This document shows positions 17,064 through 26,355 of a DNA stretch of 64,000 nt, piece after piece. A program made the translations under genes and the position numbers. The DNA comes from Epilithonimonas lactis (GTDB lineage: Bacteria; Bacteroidota; Bacteroidia; Flavobacteriales; Weeksellaceae), in NCBI RefSeq assembly GCF_900110605.1, contig NZ_FOFI01000003.1, forward strand, positions 682,001-746,000. Reading direction: 5' to 3'. The notes under the pieces are model-generated. The model was not told the DNA's origin and did not search any database. It saw nothing but the letters and a program-made list of their open reading frames with translations. Position 1 is the first letter of the stretch, and every line of letters begins with the position of its first letter.

Positions 17064-19604
17064 ATGGTACACAAATATCAAGTAACAGGTATGACCTGTG
17101 GAGGTTGCGAAGCAAAGGTGAAATCGGCTTTATTAAAGGTTGAAAATGTGACAAATGTTGAAGTTTCAAAAGATGAAAACTCAGCTACCCTGACAATGGA
17201 TAAACACATTCCAACTACACAATTGCAAAAAGCATTAACCGCTGTTGGAAAATATACCATAGAAATGAGCAATAACAAAAGCCCACAACATACCACGACA
17301 AATGAACCAGTGGCAAAATCCTGCTGCTCTGCTCATTCTCACGATGATAAAAAAACAATCGAAGTGACTAGCAATATAAAAGGCAAATACTATTGCCCAA
17401 TGCATTGTGAAGGCGATAAAACTTATGATAAAGCTGGCGATTGCCCTGTTTGTGGAATGCATTTGGTAAAAGAAGCAGAATTGAATGTAAAGAAAACGAT
17501 GTACACCTGCCCAATGCATCCCGAAGTTATTCAAGATAGTCCGGGTTCATGTCCTATATGCGGAATGGATTTAGTACCCATGGAACCAAGCGATTCCGAA
17601 GAAAAAAAAACCTATCTGGATTTGCTTAAAAAAATGAAAATTGCAACCCTCTTTACGGTGCCAATTTTTATTATTGCCATGATGGAAATGTTACATAACA
17701 ATCCGTTATTTCAAATAATGGACAGCAACATGTGGAACTGGGTGCAATTTCTGTTTTCAATTCCTGTTGTTTTCTATGCTGGTTGGATGTTTTTTGTACG
17801 AGCTTGGAAATCCATAATCACTTGGAATCTAAATATGTTTACCCTTATCGGAATAGGAACTGGAGTTGCATTTTTGTTTAGTATTGTAGGAATGCTGATT
17901 CCGAATATCTTTCCGGAAGAATTTAAAACCGAACACGGAACCATTCATCTTTATTTTGAAGCAGCAACAGTAATCATTACACTGGTCTTGTTGGGACAAT
18001 TGTTAGAAGCAAGAGCACATAGCCAAACCAGTGGAGCTATAAAAGCGTTATTACAATTAGCACCAACCGAAGCTACTTTGATTGGTGAAGGGGGCGATAA
18101 AGTGATTTCCATTCATGATATTAAGAAAGGTGATTTATTACGCGTAAAACCAGGAGATAAAATTCCAGTTGACGGAAAAATAACCGATGGTGAAAGCAGT
18201 ATTGATGAAGCAATGATTACAGGAGAACCAATTCCCGTTGACAAAAAGAAAGACGATAATGTAATTTCGGGAACAATCAACGGGAACAAATCATTTGTAA
18301 TGATGGCCGAAAAAGTAGGTTCTGAAACATTACTTTCTCAAATTGTACAAATGGTTAACGATGCTTCTCGTTCAAGAGCACCCATTCAAAAATTAGCCGA
18401 TAGTATTTCTAAATATTTTGTACCCATTGTAGTAATCATTTCAGTAATTACCTTTTTTGTTTGGGCACTATTTGGTCCAGAACCAGCGAAGGTTTATGGA
18501 TTTATAAATGCCATTGCAGTTTTAATCATAGCTTGTCCTTGTGCTTTAGGTTTAGCCACGCCGATGTCTGTGATGGTGGGTGTGGGCAAAGGAGCACAAT
18601 CTGGAGTATTAATTAAAAATGCCGAAGCCTTAGAAAATATGAATAAGGTGGATGTTTTAATAACAGATAAAACAGGAACGCTAACTGAGGGAAAACCTTC
18701 TGTAGAAAAAATTTACGCATCAACTAATAACGAGGATGATTTATTGCAAAATATAGCTTCCTTAAACCAATACAGTGAACATCCATTGGCACAAGCAGTA
18801 GTCAATTATGCCAAAACAAAATCTATTTCATTAATTGGAGTCAAAGATTTTGAAAATGTTACAGGAAAAGGAGTTACAGGAACGGTTACCAATAGAAAAG
18901 TAGCATTAGGCAATAAAAAACTAATGGAACAGGTTAAGGCAACTATTTCTGACGATTTAGAAACCAAAATTATTGCAGAACAAAAACTTGGTAAAACGGT
19001 TTCTTACATTGCTGTTGATGATGTTACAGTTGGTTTTGTTTCAATTACCGATGCGATAAAAACTTCGAGTGCAGCAGCGATAAAAGAACTAATGCTCCAA
19101 GGTGTAGAAGTAATTATGCTTACTGGCGACAATGTTAATACAGCCAAAGCAGTAGCGGATGAATTAGGTTTATCTTCCTATAAAGCAGGATGCTTACCCG
19201 AAGATAAACTCAACGAAATTAAACGTTTACAAGCAGAAGGGAAAATTGTAGCTATGGCTGGTGATGGTATAAATGATGCTCCGGCATTAGCACAAGCCAA
19301 TATCGGAATAGCTATGGGAACTGGAACTGATGTAGCCATAGAAAGTGCCAAAATAACTTTAGTAAAAGGCGATTTATTAGGTATCGTTAAAGCAAAAAAT
19401 TTGAGCCATGCTGTTATGAAAAACATCAAGCAAAATTTATTCTTTGCCTTTTTCTACAATGTGCTTGGTGTTCCAATTGCAGCAGGTATTTTATATCCGT
19501 TTTTCGGAATTTTATTATCTCCAATGATTGCAGCTTTAGCAATGTCTTTAAGTTCTGTATCGGTAATCGTAAATGCATTGCGATTACGCAGTTTTAAACT
19601 TTAA
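17064..19604 (+). CDS. copA: Copper-translocating P1B-type ATPase
   Basis: 846 aa. An HMA domain (MTCGGC, C12/C15) is followed by two YHS-like heavy-metal-binding motifs (C111PMH...C127PVC130GM and C149PMH...C163PIC166GM). Eight membrane helices follow; the ion-binding CPC is at C491-P-C493, phosphorylation motif DKTGTLT at 535-541, and GDGINDAPAL near residue 734. The protein exports Cu(I) (or Ag) from the cytoplasm. It is directly followed (no gap) by a copZ remnant. Confidence 0.95.
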   Translation: MVHKYQVTGMTCGGCEAKVKSALLKVENVTNVEVSKDENSATLTMDKHIPTTQLQKALTAVGKYTIEMSNNKSPQHTTTNEPVAKSCCSAHSHDDKKTIEVTSNIKGKYYCPMHCEGDKTYDKAGDCPVCGMHLVKEAELNVKKTMYTCPMHPEVIQDSPGSCPICGMDLVPMEPSDSEEKKTYLDLLKKMKIATLFTVPIFIIAMMEMLHNNPLFQIMDSNMWNWVQFLFSIPVVFYAGWMFFVRAWKSIITWNLNMFTLIGIGTGVAFLFSIVGMLIPNIFPEEFKTEHGTIHLYFEAATVIITLVLLGQLLEARAHSQTSGAIKALLQLAPTEATLIGEGGDKVISIHDIKKGDLLRVKPGDKIPVDGKITDGESSIDEAMITGEPIPVDKKKDDNVISGTINGNKSFVMMAEKVGSETLLSQIVQMVNDASRSRAPIQKLADSISKYFVPIVVIISVITFFVWALFGPEPAKVYGFINAIAVLIIACPCALGLATPMSVMVGVGKGAQSGVLIKNAEALENMNKVDVLITDKTGTLTEGKPSVEKIYASTNNEDDLLQNIASLNQYSEHPLAQAVVNYAKTKSISLIGVKDFENVTGKGVTGTVTNRKVALGNKKLMEQVKATISDDLETKIIAEQKLGKTVSYIAVDDVTVGFVSITDAIKTSSAAAIKELMLQGVEVIMLTGDNVNTAKAVADELGLSSYKAGCLPEDKLNEIKRLQAEGKIVAMAGDGINDAPALAQANIGIAMGTGTDVAIESAKITLVKGDLLGIVKAKNLSHAVMKNIKQNLFFAFFYNVLGVPIAAGILYPFFGILLSPMIAALAMSLSSVSVIVNALRLRSFKL

Positions 19605-19888
19605 ATGAATTATTCAATAAACAAAATGGAAAAGAATAATCAAGACTTACGATTCAAAACAAATATTAACTGTGGTGGATGTGTAGCATCTGTAAAACCT
19701 CATTTGGATAATACCATGGTATAATATGCCATTGGGAAGTAGATACAACTAAAGACAAGGTGCTTACCGTAAAATCAGAAGGAATTACACAAGAACAGGT
19801 AATTGAAACTGTACAGAAAGCAGGTTTTAAGATAGAACCATTAAACAAAGATAATTTCCTTATCCTAATAACCTGTTTAGTTATTTAA
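19605..19888 (+). pseudogene. copZ: Broken CopZ-like HMA chaperone
   Basis: The frame starting at 19,605 (or ATG 19,626) reads an HMA domain with NCGGC, then stops after HLDNTMV (about 19,722). Another frame continues with WEVDTTKDKVLTVKSEGITQEQVIETVQKAGFKIEP, the normal second half of an HMA protein. A frameshift near 19,715-19,730 separates them. Repaired, it would be a small copper chaperone feeding CopA. Other sequence to 20,050 is AT-rich with a possible promoter. Confidence 0.75.
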
Positions 19889-20050
19889 CTTATAACAAAC
19901 ACTTTAGGTAATTAACTGTATATTTATTTTAATAAGCATAAAAAGGACTATGCAGACTAGTGATTTAGATATTTTATCTATAATTCTGTGTTTGCAGTTC
20001 ACGAAAGTGCAAAATATAGCAATTAAAAGAAATAATTTCATAATTTTGTA

Positions 20051-20443
20051 GTGTTGAAAAATTTGAGTAAACATATCAGCTTTGTCATCTTACTATGTTT
20101 GGGCTTTTTCCTAATGCCAAGCATAAGCTATGCTTGTGCAAAAAAAACAACTAAGACAGAGCAAAAGTCCTGCTCAAAAGATCAATCTGCAAAAGCAGAA
20201 CATAAAAGCAGTTGCAAGGACAAGTCCTGTAAAAAATGCAAAAATGGTCACGACTGCGACGGCAATTGTAAGCACAGTTCATGTGGATGTAGCACTTCTT
20301 CATCTTCTGTAAGCTTACCAATACCAATAGATTTAAAAACAGCTAACCCTTTTGCTGAAATTAAAAAGCAAAAATTCGGTTTCAAAGAAGCCTACTATTC
20401 TTCAGGCTACTCTTCCATTTGGCAACCACCTAAAATAAGCTAA
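20051..20443 (+). CDS. Secreted Cys/Lys-rich metal-binding protein
   Basis: 130 aa starting at GTG 20,051 (no nearby ATG would keep the signal peptide). The leader ends at about SYACA. The mature part has about 12 cysteines clustered at residues 40-85 (SCKDKSCKKCKNGHDCDGNCKHSSCGC), alternating with lysines, typical of a periplasmic metal scavenger. The C-terminal 45 residues are cysteine-free. A TAATTTTG sequence at 20,041-20,048 resembles the Bacteroidota -7 element but is very close to the start, so the start is uncertain. Confidence 0.6.
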   Translation: MLKNLSKHISFVILLCLGFFLMPSISYACAKKTTKTEQKSCSKDQSAKAEHKSSCKDKSCKKCKNGHDCDGNCKHSSCGCSTSSSSVSLPIPIDLKTANPFAEIKKQKFGFKEAYYSSGYSSIWQPPKIS

Positions 20444-20538
20444 AACGATGGCTTGTTAGCCATACGTGTGCCTTGTCGAAAGCTGAATCCAGTTTTCGCA
20501 AACTCTTCGTATATCTTATTAAATTAAAAAAAATAAAA

Positions 20539-21423
20539 ATGAAATCAATATCAAAAATATTGATGGTAATCATCGTATTACTATCAGCCGTAAACAGTTT
20601 TGCACAAATCAAAAATGCAAAAACAGAAACTGTAAAAATATATGGCAACTGCGAAATGTGTAAAACAACCATCGAAAAAGCAGGAAATTTAAAAAATGTA
20701 GCCACGGTAGATTGGAATAAAGATACCAAGATTGCTACACTCAACTATGATGGTAAAAAAACAAATCAGGACGAAATATTGAAACGCATTGCCTTAGCAG
20801 GTTATGACAGTGAGAAATTTTTGGCTCCAGATGATGTATATGCAAAATTATCCGACTGTTGCCAGTATAAAAGGGAACTAAAACCAGTTGCAAAAACCAG
20901 AGATGCAGGTATGGATATGAAAAATGAACACGCCAACCATAACCAAAGCGATATGGCTCAAAAAAATACCACTGAAACACAAAATGTACCGCAATTAAAA
21001 GCCGTTTTCAATAACTATTTTTCAGTGAAAGATGCGTTGGTAAAAACTGATGCAGGTACTTCTTCCGCAAAAGCTACCGAATTGGTAAAAGCCATTAAAG
21101 CAGTAGAAATGACAAAACTTTCCAACGAAGAACATACCGTTTGGATGAAAGTAATGAAAGATTTAACTGCTAATGCAGAAAAAATTGCTATAGCAAAAGA
21201 TGTTACCAAACAAAGAGAAATTTTCGCTTTACTGGCTAATAATATGTACGAATTAGCCAAAGTTTCAAAACAAGAAACACCTGTTTATTATCAACATTGC
21301 CCAATGTACAATAATGGTAAAGGAGCAAATTGGCTAAGCAAAGAAGAAGCAATTAAAAACCCGTATTACGGCTCCAAAATGCTTACTTGCGGTAGCGTAC
21401 AGGAAACTATTAATAACAAATAA
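20539..21423 (+). CDS. Secreted HMA + DUF3347 protein
   Basis: 294 aa from ATG 20,539 (signal peptide to SFAQ; an upstream in-frame start lacks a leader). Residues about 27-95 form an HMA-like domain with C-x-x-C (NCEMC), and the second half (about 140-294) is DUF3347, ending in the family motif YCPMYN-like then NPYYGSKMLTCGSV. It probably binds copper in the periplasm. The DUF3347 half recurs in 21997-22656. Confidence 0.85.
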   Translation: MKSISKILMVIIVLLSAVNSFAQIKNAKTETVKIYGNCEMCKTTIEKAGNLKNVATVDWNKDTKIATLNYDGKKTNQDEILKRIALAGYDSEKFLAPDDVYAKLSDCCQYKRELKPVAKTRDAGMDMKNEHANHNQSDMAQKNTTETQNVPQLKAVFNNYFSVKDALVKTDAGTSSAKATELVKAIKAVEMTKLSNEEHTVWMKVMKDLTANAEKIAIAKDVTKQREIFALLANNMYELAKVSKQETPVYYQHCPMYNNGKGANWLSKEEAIKNPYYGSKMLTCGSVQETINNK

Positions 21424-21435
21424 AACGCTATTGTT

Positions 21436-21957
21436 ATGGAAAGTATGGAAAACCAACACGAAATGCAACATAACCATAAGAATGAAAAGCATAATACTAA
21501 TCACTCTTTAGCAATGTACAAACGCTTTGCTGTAATGGCTGTTGCTATGTTCATAGCTATGTACTTCATTATGTATGCTATGATTGACGGCTTACAGAAC
21601 CTTATCCTGAACATCAATAATTTGTATATGACTTTGCTGATGGTTTCTGCAATGTTGATTATAGAACTATTGATAATGAAAGGAATGTATGAAAGCAAAA
21701 AAATCAACTGGGCAATCATAACGGTTTCCCTTGCGATTGGTATCTTTTCTTGGTTTGGTATTCGGGAGCAATTATTTGTGGGAAATAAAGAGTTTGTAAA
21801 AGGTATGATACCACATCACGCAGCAGCAGTATTGATGTCTGAAAAAGCTAAGCTTACCGACCCCGAATTGATACAGTTACAAAAAAACATACTGGAAACA
21901 CAGGCACAAGAAATCGAATTTATGAAGCGTAAGCTAAATGAATTTGAAAACAAATAA
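21436..21957 (+). CDS. DUF305-type membrane protein
   Basis: 173 aa. The start is His/Met-rich (MENQHEMQHNHKNEKHN), followed by three membrane helices (about residues 32-50, 58-75, 87-105) and a DUF305-like end with MIPHHAAAVLMSEKA and a helical tail. Such proteins are common in copper loci of Bacteroidota. It lies 12 nt after the HMA-DUF3347 gene. Copper handling is inferred from context. Confidence 0.82.
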   Translation: MESMENQHEMQHNHKNEKHNTNHSLAMYKRFAVMAVAMFIAMYFIMYAMIDGLQNLILNINNLYMTLLMVSAMLIIELLIMKGMYESKKINWAIITVSLAIGIFSWFGIREQLFVGNKEFVKGMIPHHAAAVLMSEKAKLTDPELIQLQKNILETQAQEIEFMKRKLNEFENK

Positions 21958-21996
21958 ATAAGACAAATTTCTTCAATAATATCAAAAATAAATAAA

Positions 21997-22656
21997 ATGA
22001 AAAATATAATTTTCTCAATCATTACATTAGTAACAGTTGCAGCGGTAACAATTTCCTGCAATCAATCTTCAAATAAAAATAGCGACCAGCAAGCTAATGA
22101 TAGCACAACAATTGCTGCAACTCCGGAGTTACAATCACCTACACACAATGATACGGTAGCAACTGTTACTTCAACGGATACATCTTCTCAAGAGGCAGAA
22201 AAGTCCGATGTGAAGCAAGCTCAAAAGTTTACTGTCGCACCTATAATTAAGGATTATTTGGCTTTAAAAAATGCACTTGTTGCAGATAATGACAAAGCAG
22301 CGGCTAATGCAGGAAAGCAATTGTTTACTACCTTAAAAAATGTGGATATGAACGCTATCCCAGCGAATAAACATAAAGAATATATGGAAATAGCGGAAAA
22401 TGCCAAAGAAAATGCAGAGCATATTAGTGACAATGCTGGTAAAATAGACCACCAGAGAGAGCATTTAGCATCGCTAAGTAAAGACGTTTCTGACCTTATC
22501 ACATTATTTGGAACTACCCAAAAATTATATCAGGACTACTGCCCAATGTACAATGATGGTAAAGGTGCGGTTTGGATTAACGAAGCTAAGACTATCAAAA
22601 ATCCTTATTATGGCAGCAAGATGCTTACATGTGGCTCTGTAAAAAAAGAGTTCTAA
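21997..22656 (+). CDS. DUF3347 lipoprotein
   Basis: 219 aa with a lipoprotein signal (TISC, Cys about residue 21), then a Ser/Thr-rich linker to about residue 80 and the DUF3347 domain. Its C-terminal motif (YCPMYNDGKGAVW...NPYYGSKMLTCGSV) matches the product of 20539-21423 closely, showing duplication of the domain within the operon. Likely a periplasmic copper-binding lipoprotein. Confidence 0.82.
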   Translation: MKNIIFSIITLVTVAAVTISCNQSSNKNSDQQANDSTTIAATPELQSPTHNDTVATVTSTDTSSQEAEKSDVKQAQKFTVAPIIKDYLALKNALVADNDKAAANAGKQLFTTLKNVDMNAIPANKHKEYMEIAENAKENAEHISDNAGKIDHQREHLASLSKDVSDLITLFGTTQKLYQDYCPMYNDGKGAVWINEAKTIKNPYYGSKMLTCGSVKKEF

Positions 22657-22658
22657 AA

Positions 22659-23107
22659 ATGAAGAGAGTATTAAAGATAATGTTGACAATAGTGCTGTTT
22701 ATTTTTATTGCTATTCAATTTTATCAGCCTGCCCTTAATGTAGATAAAGGGCAGGTTTACACAACCGATTTTACCCAAGCGTATAAAATGCCTGTTGAAG
22801 TAAAAGCGATGCTTCAAACCTCTTGCTACGATTGTCATAGTAACAATACTAATTATGTTTGGTACGACTATGTGCAACCTATGAGAGCATTAGTAGAAAA
22901 CCACATAAAAAACGCAAAAGAGGTTTGAATTTCAACGAATGGGGTACATACTCAAATAGGAAGCAGGAAAGATTATTAAACTCAATTAAAGAACAAATCG
23001 AAACTAAACAAATGCCCTTAGCATCATATACAATGATGCATAAAAACACAAAACTGAATGATGAGCAAATCAAAGTTTTAACCAATTGGCTAAAAGAGCA
23101 GGATTAA
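22659..23107 (+). pseudogene. Haem-binding domain protein, frameshifted
   Basis: The first frame reads a membrane leader, then a CYDCH haem-attachment motif within the family's usual SCYDCHSNNTxYxWY stretch, and stops at 22,928 after HIKNAKEV. Another frame carries on with LNFNEWGTYSNRKQ through to the end LTNWLKEQD. Repaired, it is 149 aa, the normal size of the haem_bd family. The break lies around 22,917-22,925. It starts 2 nt after the DUF3347 gene and runs into the multicopper oxidase leader region. Confidence 0.85.
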
Positions 23108-23130
23108 GTTTCAAGAAAAAAAATATCAAA

Positions 23131-25401
23131 ATGAATATACCTAAAAATGTTACGATCAGGTTGCTGCAAGCAGTTTTTATACTGTTATGTTCGCAATCTC
23201 TCTTTGCACAAAAAGTAGTTCGTTACGAGTTGTATGTAAAAGATACGCTTGTAAACTACGCAGGCAAAGAAAAAAGAGCCATTTCCGTAAATGGTCAAAT
23301 ACCAATGCCAACGCTCACTTTTACCGAAGGCGATACAGCCGAAATCGTTGTACATAACCAATTAAAAGAAAGTACCTCATTGCATTGGCACGGAGTGTTC
23401 CTGCCCAACAAAGAAGATGGTGTGCCCTGGCTTACACAAAAACCTATTAAGGCAGGCACAACCTATACCTATCGCTTCCCAATTATCCAACACGGAACGC
23501 ATTGGTATCACTCACATTCTGGTTTGCAGGAGCAAATTGGGATGTATGGCAGTTTTATAATGAAGAAAAAGGATGATGATAAAACCTTTAGAAAAGGAAT
23601 TGACGATTTGCCGACTGTACCCATCATTTTAAGCGAGTGGACAAATCTTAATCCCGACAACATCAACAGGATGCTGCATAATGCCAACGATTGGGCAGCT
23701 ATTAAAAAAAATGCAACACAGTCTTATGCAGAAGCTATTAGAGAAGGACATTTCAAAACAAAACTAACCAACGAATGGAAACGGATGTTGGCAATGGATG
23801 TAAGCGATGTGTATTATGACAAAATTTTAATCAATGGAAACCATACGACCGATTTAAAAAAGGTGGACGGCAAAACGCTAAAAGCGGGCGATAAAGTACG
23901 ATTGCGAGTTTCAAACGGTGGTGCTTCGTCCTATTTTTGGTTGCGGTATGCAGGCGGTAAAATTACCGTAGTTGCAAATGACGGTAATGATGTAGAACCT
24001 GTGGAAGTAGATAGATTAATCATTGCGGTTTCTGAAACTTACGATATTGTAGTAACAATTCCTGAAGATGGTGTTGCTTATCAGTTTCTAGCTACTACTG
24101 AAGACAGAACACAATCCGCAAGTTATTTTGTGGGCAATGGCATCAAACAATTAATATCACCACTTCCTAAATTAAAATATTTTGAAGGGATGAAGATGAT
24201 GAACGATATGATGAAGATGAATGGAGATTTGGACGATATGGGAATGAAAATGAGCCTGAACCAAATGGATATGAACGTGGTAATGTATCCTGAAATTACT
24301 GGAGAGGCAAAACCAAAAGAAGACCATAGTCAACACAATATGAATATGGAAAATGATCCCAACCGTTACAATGCAAATGCTTTGGGAGAAATCAAAACGC
24401 TGAATTATGCAATGCTACAATCTCCTTCCAATACGGAACTTCCTAAAGATGCGCCAGTAAAAGAATTGAAATTTACCCTTACCGGAAATATGAACCGTTA
24501 TGTGTGGAGTATGGATAATAAAATACTTTCAGAAGTTGATAAAATACCTGTGAAAAAAGGAGAAATTCTTCGAATTACCATTCATAATAACTCAATGATG
24601 CGCCATCCAATGCACTTGCACGGTTTTGATTTCAGGGTAATCAATGGCAAAGGCGAAAAATCACCACTAAAAAATGTTATAGATATAATGCCAATGGAAA
24701 CTGATACCATTGAGTTTTTAGCAAACGAAGAAGGAGATTGGTTTTTCCACTGTCATATCCTTTATCATATGATGTCAGGAATGAACAGGGTATTTGCAGT
24801 TGACGATTATCAAAATCCGAATTTACCTAACAAAAAACAAGCATATAATATGTTGCAAAGAGAAAGCAATATGCCACACTTAATGGCTCAGAATGATTTT
24901 GCTAGCAATGGAAATGATGGTGATGCGATGCTTCAGAATTCAAGATGGAGTTTAGGGACAGAATGGCGATTAGGCTATAACGATATGCACGGTTATGAAG
25001 TAGAAACACATTTAGGAAGGTACATTGGAAAAATGCAATGGTTTATGCCGTTTATAGGTTTTGATTGGAGGTATCGTAAAATGGGTATGGATGAACACGA
25101 AACCAATTTATTCGGACAGAAAAATGAAAAAGATACACGTAGAGCTATTAGCTTGGGCTTTATGTACACATTACCAATGTTAGTAAACTTTCAGGCAGAG
25201 GTATATCACGATGGAATTGTACGTCTTTCTTTAATGCGTGAAGATATTCCCATCACAAAGAGATTGAGGGCTGGTTTTATGGTCAACACCGATATGGAAT
25301 ATATGACAGAGCTAAAATATATTATCAATAAAAATGTGGGTATTCGTACACATTATGATAGCGATATGGGCTGGGGTATTGGGTTATCTTTAAATTATTA
25401 A
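23131..25401 (+). CDS. Multicopper oxidase with a C-terminal outer-membrane barrel-like domain
   Basis: 756 aa from ATG 23,131 (signal peptide to LFAQ). Copper ligands are visible: HWHG and WYHSHSG in the N-terminal cupredoxin domain, HPMHLHG and HCHILYHMMSGM at the T1/trinuclear site in the last cupredoxin. A Met-rich loop (MKMMNDMMKMNGDLDDMGMKM) lies between. The last ~150 residues no longer look like a cupredoxin but like the beta-strands of a CopB-type outer-membrane protein (ETHLGRYIGKMQWFMPFIGFDW...). It likely oxidises Cu(I) and lodges it at the outer membrane. Confidence 0.85.
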   Translation: MNIPKNVTIRLLQAVFILLCSQSLFAQKVVRYELYVKDTLVNYAGKEKRAISVNGQIPMPTLTFTEGDTAEIVVHNQLKESTSLHWHGVFLPNKEDGVPWLTQKPIKAGTTYTYRFPIIQHGTHWYHSHSGLQEQIGMYGSFIMKKKDDDKTFRKGIDDLPTVPIILSEWTNLNPDNINRMLHNANDWAAIKKNATQSYAEAIREGHFKTKLTNEWKRMLAMDVSDVYYDKILINGNHTTDLKKVDGKTLKAGDKVRLRVSNGGASSYFWLRYAGGKITVVANDGNDVEPVEVDRLIIAVSETYDIVVTIPEDGVAYQFLATTEDRTQSASYFVGNGIKQLISPLPKLKYFEGMKMMNDMMKMNGDLDDMGMKMSLNQMDMNVVMYPEITGEAKPKEDHSQHNMNMENDPNRYNANALGEIKTLNYAMLQSPSNTELPKDAPVKELKFTLTGNMNRYVWSMDNKILSEVDKIPVKKGEILRITIHNNSMMRHPMHLHGFDFRVINGKGEKSPLKNVIDIMPMETDTIEFLANEEGDWFFHCHILYHMMSGMNRVFAVDDYQNPNLPNKKQAYNMLQRESNMPHLMAQNDFASNGNDGDAMLQNSRWSLGTEWRLGYNDMHGYEVETHLGRYIGKMQWFMPFIGFDWRYRKMGMDEHETNLFGQKNEKDTRRAISLGFMYTLPMLVNFQAEVYHDGIVRLSLMREDIPITKRLRAGFMVNTDMEYMTELKYIINKNVGIRTHYDSDMGWGIGLSLNY

Positions 25402-25501
25402 AACAAAGGATAAACAGCTAAGCCAGGAAACCGAAAACGTTTTTTCAATCCGTTTGAGCTGTCTCAACTATATACCACAATATTACAATTTAAAATTGCA
25501 C

Positions 25502-25921
25502 ATGACAATGATAGAACTGATAAAGGCAACACCCGCATTTCCTGTCAGGGAAATTGACAAAGCAGTTCAATTTTACAAAGACAAATTTGGTTTTGATTGT
25601 CGGCACAAGGAAGACACTTTTGCAATTTTGGTTCGGGGCAACATAGAACTGCATTTGTGGGCTTCCTGCAATTATAGTTGGAAATGGAAAAGCATTTTTC
25701 TATTTCTAAAACCGATTAGTAGTGGGGCAGAAAGCTTTTTAGCAGGAACACACAGTTGCAGAATTGAAGTAAAAGGAGTTGAAGAGCTGTATAAAGAGCT
25801 AAAAGAAAAAGAGGTGCTTCACAATGAAAAAACAGAGATAGAAAGTACCTATTATGGCACAAGAGAATTTGCAGCATTAGACTTATACGGAAATCTTTTA
25901 TCCTTTTATGAAAATGTATAA
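25502..25921 (+). CDS. Glyoxalase/bleomycin-resistance family protein
   Basis: 139 aa from ATG 25,502 (upstream part of the open frame is not conserved-looking). A vicinal-oxygen-chelate fold is indicated by the FPVREIDKAVQFYKDKFGF start and the GTREFAALDLYGNLLSFYE end, both typical of bleomycin-binding-like proteins. It lies between the copper and mer-like genes on the same strand. Function could be bleomycin-type drug binding or another lyase activity; the substrate cannot be read. Confidence 0.8.
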   Translation: MTMIELIKATPAFPVREIDKAVQFYKDKFGFDCRHKEDTFAILVRGNIELHLWASCNYSWKWKSIFLFLKPISSGAESFLAGTHSCRIEVKGVEELYKELKEKEVLHNEKTEIESTYYGTREFAALDLYGNLLSFYENV

Positions 25922-25944
25922 AAAGATGTTTTTGTATTTTAGTA

Positions 25945-25975
25945 TTTGCTTAAATAAACAATTTGCTTATCTTTG
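25945..25975 (+). promoter_or_regulatory. Bacteroidota-type promoter (TTTG-N19-TAnnTTTG)
   Basis: TTTG at 25,945-25,948 and TATCTTTG at 25,968-25,975 are 19 nt apart, matching the -33/-7 consensus of Bacteroidota sigma-ABfr. The ATG of the ArsR-like gene begins only 5 nt later, so the message would be nearly leaderless, or the used start is further in. Confidence 0.6.
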
Positions 25976-25980
25976 TACTT

Positions 25981-26355
25981 ATGGATAATCTTTCTTGTAT
26001 AAGGCAGCAGGCGGACGTTAAGCAGATAATGCGTTGCAAAGACCGGATTAGTGAAATCAAAGGAACAGTTGATTATTTATCCAGCGGACTTGAGTTAGCG
26101 GGTAACAATGTAAGACTGAAAATACTTTTTCTTCTTTATGAAGAAAAGAAACTTTGTGTTTGCGACCTAAGCGATATTCTCAGTATGACCATTTCGGCAG
26201 TTTCTCAGCACTTGCGAAAACTCAAAGACAGAAAACTCATTGAAACGGAAAGACAAGCGCAAACTATTTTCTATTCGTTGGCAAAAGAGTATGAAAAAAT
26301 GCTCAAACCTTTTTTCAAAATCCTTAACGAAAACAAAATTTTGGAAGCAATATGA
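25981..26355 (+). CDS. ArsR-family metal-responsive repressor (CVC type)
   Basis: 124 aa. A winged HTH is visible (LCVCDLSDILSMTISAVSQHLRKLKDRKLIET), and the LCVCDL motif is the CxC metal site of arsenite/cadmium/mercury-type ArsR proteins. It is the first gene of a three-gene unit with merTP and the GDCCVxC gene, and overlaps merTP by 4 nt. It probably controls that unit through mercury or another thiophilic metal. Confidence 0.85.
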   Translation: MDNLSCIRQQADVKQIMRCKDRISEIKGTVDYLSSGLELAGNNVRLKILFLLYEEKKLCVCDLSDILSMTISAVSQHLRKLKDRKLIETERQAQTIFYSLAKEYEKMLKPFFKILNENKILEAI

